Source: Ischnura elegans
Lineage: Eukaryota > Arthropoda > Insecta > Odonata > Coenagrionidae
Length of the DNA stretch: 64,000 nt
Direction of reading: 5' to 3'
Assembly: GCF_921293095.1 (NCBI RefSeq)
Contig: NC_060246.1
Coordinates: 140,926,198 to 140,990,197 of the forward strand
Shown here: positions 58,301 to 64,000 of the stretch, one piece after another
How positions within the stretch are numbered: position 1 is the first letter of the stretch
Layout of the letters: each line of letters opens with the position of its first letter
Made by a program: the position numbers and the translations under genes
Notes under the pieces: generated by a model
Databases searched by the model: none
What the model saw: only the letters and a program-made list of their open reading frames with translations
Told to the model about the DNA's origin: nothing

Positions 58301-60039
58301 GAAAGTATTTAACCAAGAAAAAAACCTTGAAACCTAAAAAAGTAGGGCTCAGCCAAGGTAAAAATTGTATCGCTTGAAGCAAACTCGGAAAAAATGCACA
58401 CATGCGTGGGAAGTATTTTGACTGACTCATTCCGCGATGAAGCTGCTTTTGGAAAGGAAAATAATTTATTCTCCCATGACGTAAAAATCTAGAATATTTC
58501 AACATCACGCCAACTACTACCGTTTCTGCAACCTAGCGGACCGACGAAGAGAACCGATTAGCGTTTTCGTTGAATCGAAAAGGTCCCATACCCTTTGATA
58601 CGTTCTCCTTGAAAGCAGATCTTTTTCGCGAGGGAAAATATGATTCAAAGATCGTTGCGCCCTATCGAGCTCCTTTTAAAAGTCTTGCATCAACCAATAT
58701 TAGGCGACCGAAGGGGAGGACGAAGTGTATGCGAATAGCAAGAACATGCTTTTTTTCCCGTAAAATACGTTCGCTCCCTCGGAGCTTTCAACTCCCCCGG
58801 CCGATTTGTCTCCACAAAGGAAGTTAGCGTAGAGGTCTCCGATAAATTTTCCGTCTTCCCTGCATCACTCGTCTTGGCAACTGCATGGCGCTGAAAAAGC
58901 CAAAAACCCCTTTTCTTGGCATACGATTTGCACTCAACGTGTTTCATTGCCCCTGTGTACAGAGGGCTATAAAACTCCGACTGGAAACTTCCGCGAATGC
59001 AATTAAGGGGAGTCGGTGGGTAATAATTTCCTGACATTCCATGGCACGGAGCTTGGGCGAAGAAACGTGATACATTCCCTTAATTTAAGACCAAAGTAAG
59101 CGGAAATTGAAAATATATCAAACAAGAAAATAAAGCTGCCGGTAGTTGCTGAGAATGTTATTTAATTCGTTAAAGTATTATTATTAAAATTTGAATCTCG
59201 CAGGCTATAGTGAGTCTCGTAAGTAACTTGTACATAAAATGTTGTAATGTATATCGGCAGTCAGAAATGGAGCGCTAGTGACACATTTTATTACATTCAA
59301 AACTAATGAATTCAAAGTTCTATTCGACCAAGCAAGTATTTATCGGAACTCACAGAAAAAATAGGGATAGCAAGAAAAATTGACGGAGCCCAGGTTAGCA
59401 TGCGGACAGGACATCAGAACAAGGTAGGTTGCAAGATGAACGGTTTAATTTGAATATTTTATCAGATCGGTGCACTTGGGCCAATTTGTTTTGGTTAATT
59501 TTAACTTAATAAATAAAGTGAATTATGAGTTTTCTCGGAATATCCATTGTATCTCTGGACGGCTCTTGATAAAACTGTAGCATTAGCTATTGATATATCT
59601 TGTCAATTTTAAATTGTAGAAATTATAAAATATACTTTCAATTTTATAATCAGATAAATGGTGAAGCGAAGTGAGTGTATATCCATCTATTTTTGAAGTT
59701 AAGGGAAGCAAATGTTCTTTCCCTTAATTCAAAATGTGAAGTTAATGTAAGTAAATAGAATCATTATTATAATAACAATTATCCTACTTGATACGAAGTG
59801 ATTTTATTATTTAAAGATTATTCTGTCTAGCCAACCAAGAAAGCTTTGGCATTTTGCTTTAAATAGATTTTCTTTTAGATTGAAATTATAATAAAAATTA
59901 CCGCTAAAAGTTAAAAGCCGGGCATTAAAGACAGAATATTCGAGGCAACCGCATGGTGGTTGCATATAAAATTTCAATAGGTTGCAAAATTCCTCTCTCA
60001 CAAAAGTAAAAAGTCTCTTAAAAAAAAGTTTATATAATA

Positions 60040-60430
60040 TTGAAGTATAAAAATAGCATTTTTATGAAAAACACGTTTTGTTAAAAAGAAATTAACGGCA
60101 TGCAGCTCCTTAAACTATTGAAAATTTCAAATGTGATTGATGAAGTTAAAATAAGTTTTAGAAGAGCATTTCAGGTATCAAACTCGAAAAACGTGTTGCG
60201 CATGTAAGATTATATAGTTTGATATGCATTAACCATCAAGTATTACATTTATAACGTTACATGCGCAACAAGTTTTTCGTTTTTGATATCTGAAATGCTC
60301 TTCTAAAACTTATTATACCTTTCTCATTAATCACAATTGAAATTTTCAATAATTTAAATGCCGTCGGACGTTATTTTCTTCTTTTTACTAAAAGGTATTC
60401 TTTATAAAAATGCTATTTTTACACTTCAGC
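60040..60430. mobile_element. Fold-back MITE with arms of about 170 bp
   Basis: TTTAGAAGAGCATTTCAG and CTGAAATGCTCTTCTAAA are exact inverted complements, as are TTACATGCGCAACA and TGTTGCGCATGTAA. Similarity continues outward to GAAGTATAAAAATAGC and GCTATTTTTACACTTC. A spacer of about 50 bp separates the arms. No clear target duplication. Confidence 0.75.
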
Positions 60431-63400
60431 ACTATTTTTCCTTTTATTTTTGGGATTATAATTCTATGGCTCTTCAAATAAATCAGTTCACTGTTGAACA
60501 TATTATTCAGCGAGAGAAAATATTTCTTGGCAAACGAAAATAAAAATGGTATCATTTTATTTATCCCATGGAAAGTTCTACAAAAAGAGTTTACTGTGAT
60601 ATTCAACAATTTGAAATGGCGTTGAAAATATATTTCACAATAATTAAAGACAGCGGAAACAATTATGCTATTTATGATTTATGAAAGCTGAAAGGGCAAT
60701 ACAGTATTCAAATAAATGCTGCAACAAAGAGAGAAATAAGTTCCCATCCACCACGAAAACAATTCAACGAGGAAAACGCAATAGCCAATTATCTACGATG
60801 ATAATCAAATTAATATAACTTTATTTCGACATCACATTCACTTTTTGAGAAAAACATGGCTAATTAAAGTTTCAAGGACACTGAGAAAATTATAATATAA
60901 TAATTGAATTTCGTATCCATATCCTAAATTTGGATGTAATTATACAATGATGTAGTGGACACGAAGATTGATTGAAGGAATCAACAATGGATCGACCAAG
61001 CTCACGTTTCTCTGAAACTCCATGTCGTTCCCCTCTATTTTGGCAGTATCGCGTGAAGGAGTGCATTTCTATTTTATCATCGATCTTTTTTGAAAGATAT
61101 ATGGCGAGATGAAATATCCAAGAACGTTATCCGCGCGAACCGGATGGTCCTGGTGCGGAGACAGCTAGAGAAATGGATGTTAGGCTGGAAATATTAACCG
61201 AGTCTCAGCGGATGGGAAAATGGCGATTCAATCGCTCAGGTGGAAGTGGAAGCGAGATACAAAAATTGAAAAGCGAAAAAGCGAATTGAAAAGCGTAATT
61301 TTCTTAAAAATGGTAGAGGACGCCTTTGGCAAAATACTCTGGAGAACACTTTTCAAGCCCTCAACGTTTTCACTTTTCGTGCCTGAGGATATTTCACGAG
61401 TAAAACGTCAGCAATCCTGCAATTCATATCCCACATCCAGGCTACTTTACCAGCCACGAATGAAAAGCTGGAAGCGTTACTTGCATTTGAAAAAATACAG
61501 TACCACAATTAAGAACGCTTTATCAGGGCTCAGCACAAAATAAAATAACGAAACAGTTAAAAGTTTCAGACTTCACTATGTTGAATGGTTGAGTAGAAAT
61601 GTACAACGCGAGGTTTCTTCTTCTAAAAGTATTACCTCCTCACACCGATTTAAAAATGAAAACTTTATTTTTTCATGATGGGAAGTAAGTAATTATAAAA
61701 TTAATTTGGTGAACTAGGGCATTATAAAATGTGGTCAGCCATTTGCACTATCTGCTCACAAAATTAATGGGATTCTGTATCCACTACGTCCAGTATCAGT
61801 GGTTTATGTCTATTTTACTTAAAAGCAGTAGTTTATCGCGTAACATGTATACCCATGCGCACTCACAGTAAGTCCAGCATTGAATCACTTTCACAAAGCA
61901 AAAAAACAGCGCACAGTTCAAACGAACGTAACTTTTCCAAAAATCATGTATGTCGGCAGTCTGAAATCCACCAGTTCTAGTAGCAATTTTTTAAATTAGT
62001 CTCTAAATAATTAAATAAAATTCTTTAACGGTAACACCATTTCAGAGAAATTTGAAAGGGTCATGTAGGGGACATTTTCGCTTCCAAGGAATTACATTTT
62101 ACAAAGGAATTTCAAGGATAACTTTGAAGTAAAAGCAACTTTACGACGTTTTGTCAACTCAACACATCGGCGGTGTCCATGATATGTGTTATCCTGCGTC
62201 ATTTTCACTATTTTTTACATAGAGAAGAGAATTAAATCCAAGTGATGGGAAAGATCACATTACTTTAAAATAACAAAGGAGTATGCTTCACACCAAAAAG
62301 GAAAATTTAGCGAAGAAATAATATCAGTTTTATGTTTTTAGTCCTAAAATACCGGCTACAATGACTGAAAAGCGCGAAAAATAAAATATGCATATATATT
62401 TTGTAGATGCGGTTATCAAGCACCTGACTTTATGTTCAAATGCTAACTTCCCACATTCCATTTATAGCTACGGTAACAGTAAAGAGAGACTTATCCATCA
62501 AAGCACAAGTAATTTCACGTTCCTGCCGTGTCCCTATCTCCACCGAATTCCCTTCCATATTCATGGCATGGCTGGAGTCCTAGAGCACCCTCACTGCTCC
62601 CCCTCCACCACAACTCGAGGATTACATTTAGATACGGATGTAAATATTCATTTCCCAAATGGCACGCCAACAGGTGACTTGCACCACTACAAGATGTGAC
62701 GGTTAGGAAACCAATGGGTGGAGGGGAAGAGAAGAATACGCCGCGGCTCGTGGGAAGGGGTGAAGGCGGATGGAAGCATAGCGAGCGACGGTATATACCC
62801 TTCGATGCAAATAAAACAGCGAGGACTTTTTACGGTTATTTCGCGTTCTCACCGGAGAGAAATTTAATGCTCCTCTGGCTGTGCTCTATTTGCCATGCAT
62901 TCACCGATATGGAGCGGGCGTTGCACCTACCAGCCAGCAAGCTTCACTTGGTCAGGCAGTCTATGCCACGGGGTTTGATGTCTATACGGTTTACCATAGG
63001 GAACTGAAACTAAATAAATTCAATTAATCTAAATTCACATATATCAAGGCGGCAAAAGCTTATCGACTTTGACAATGAAGTATTAGTGCAAACGATATGC
63101 ATTTTTAAATATCATTAAAAAGGTAGTTTTAACAATCAAAGCGAAGTAAACTTGGAGGAATAGTGAAAGTGTTCATAAAAGGCGGAAAACAAAGGATCAA
63201 ACACGTATGAGAATATGAAACAATGACTCTATCCTCTCAAAGAAAGAATTTAGCATATTGCATGTTGTTGTACACGAAATTGCCAGTATGATAAATTCTC
63301 CCCTACGTAATAAAAAAAATATAATTTGCCGTAATTGGCATTTATTACCAGATAATCACCATTTCATTATCTCTTTCACCTCAACGCAGGCAAAATAGAA

Positions 63401-63779
63401 GCAGGATTTTTATCACCCAAAATAGCGATGCTAATTAGGTGTCATGCTGAATTATGACCTATTTTAAGCCAGTTTAATATCAGTTTGAAACAACCAAATA
63501 TGACGATTTTATTTCGTAATCGTGACTTGTTAGCACGACGGAAAATGTCACAAGTGATACAAATGAAATTCATTAGTACCGGAGTTGATATTTTGTTGAA
63601 AATACAAAAGCCTAAAAGCGTTTAAATGAGACATCCAATACAATAATGTGTCATTCATTGATACCTATCGAAAAGCATGATGAAATACGAAGAATAACTG
63701 ATTAATTCATCCAATCATAGCGCAGATACGATGTACTATCCAATTTATTGTAAATATTTATTAAAATATCTCACAGAAT

Positions 63780-64000
63780 CAGTGGCGCAGCGAGGGGGGG
63801 TTTTAGGGGATAAATCGCCCCAGAACTTAGAGATATTTTATAACTCAATTTATTTCAGTGAATTGGATAAATATTACTCATAGAATAGTGTAAGGATTAC
63901 TAAAATATCCCTCAGAAAGCTGTATAACTCACCATTTAGAACCATTTATTTAAAAAACTTTCTGGGTGAGGGCACCCGCACCTCCCTAATTCCATTCCCC
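63780..64000. mobile_element. hAT-type MITE, copy 4, cut by the right edge
   Basis: It begins CAGTGGCGCAGCGAGGGG and contains TATCCCTCAGAAAGCTGT, as in copy 1 (21078-21382), in the same orientation. The right end is outside the window. Confidence 0.85.

Larger units (their letters stand above)
54930..64000. other. Upstream TARP intron or 5' flank
   Basis: It contains two palindromic elements (55181, 60040), a MITE cut by the right edge, and GC-richer patches at 56380-56740, 58550-59000 and 62520-62960. I looked on the minus strand for the missing first TARP exon (HSGLW and a helix) and did not find it, so it probably lies beyond 64000. Confidence 0.6.

Noticed and set aside
58570-59037. Frames of 85 and 115 codons on opposite strands
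   Set aside because: No similarity recognised, and the overlap on both strands suggests chance in a GC-richer stretch.
62388-63007. Two adjacent 103-codon plus-strand frames
   Set aside because: Different frames, no domain, no splice context; probably chance.

Overview
The window is animal nuclear DNA, very probably from an insect or other arthropod. It has spliced genes with GT-AG introns, an AT-rich background with GC-rich coding islands, and many degenerate DNA transposons (hAT, Tigger/pogo, mariner). I see no prokaryotic operons, ribosome binding sites, rRNA, intact tRNA or CRISPR array. The species cannot be named from the sequence alone.

Three conserved genes were rebuilt exon by exon, with splice phases that agree throughout. 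(1) Positions 15887 down to 5483, minus strand: a lysosomal ClC-7-type chloride/proton exchanger. Nine exons are certain and a possible tenth lies at the left edge; the C-terminal half is outside the window. (2) Positions 16073-18591, plus strand: HAP40/F8A, the huntingtin-binding partner, complete in six exons (319 residues). It is head to head with ClC-7, with 185 bp between the start codons, so the two probably share a bidirectional promoter. (3) Positions 54929 down to 34775, minus strand: a stargazin-like TARP/claudin-family auxiliary subunit (Stg1 type). It has five exons here, ends in the PDZ ligand TTPV, and lacks its first exon(s), which probably lie to the right of the window. HAP40 and the TARP gene converge across about 16 kb of repeat-rich intergenic DNA.

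The rest is intron or intergenic DNA with many repeats. ClC-7 intron 9 holds a Tigger/pogo relic, a 1.7 kb hAT element with a perfect 8-bp target duplication, and a fold-back element. ClC-7 intron 3 holds a terminal-inverted-repeat element and a decayed coding-like sequence of unknown parentage. Six short hAT-type elements with long G or C runs lie between 17.6 and 28.9 kb and at the right edge; most have 8-bp target duplications. The 13.6 kb TARP intron holds a deleted mariner, a hAT relic with a transposase C-terminus, and two decayed tandem copies of the 5' part of the neighbouring TARP exon.

The observations most worth a second look are the decayed exon triplication in the TARP gene, its perfect GC-type donor inside an acidic tail (read-through would remove the PDZ ligand), the ClC-7/HAP40 shared promoter, a phase-compatible alternative 3' exon for HAP40, and the unidentified decayed coding sequence in ClC-7 intron 3. 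I found no clearly new multi-gene system.
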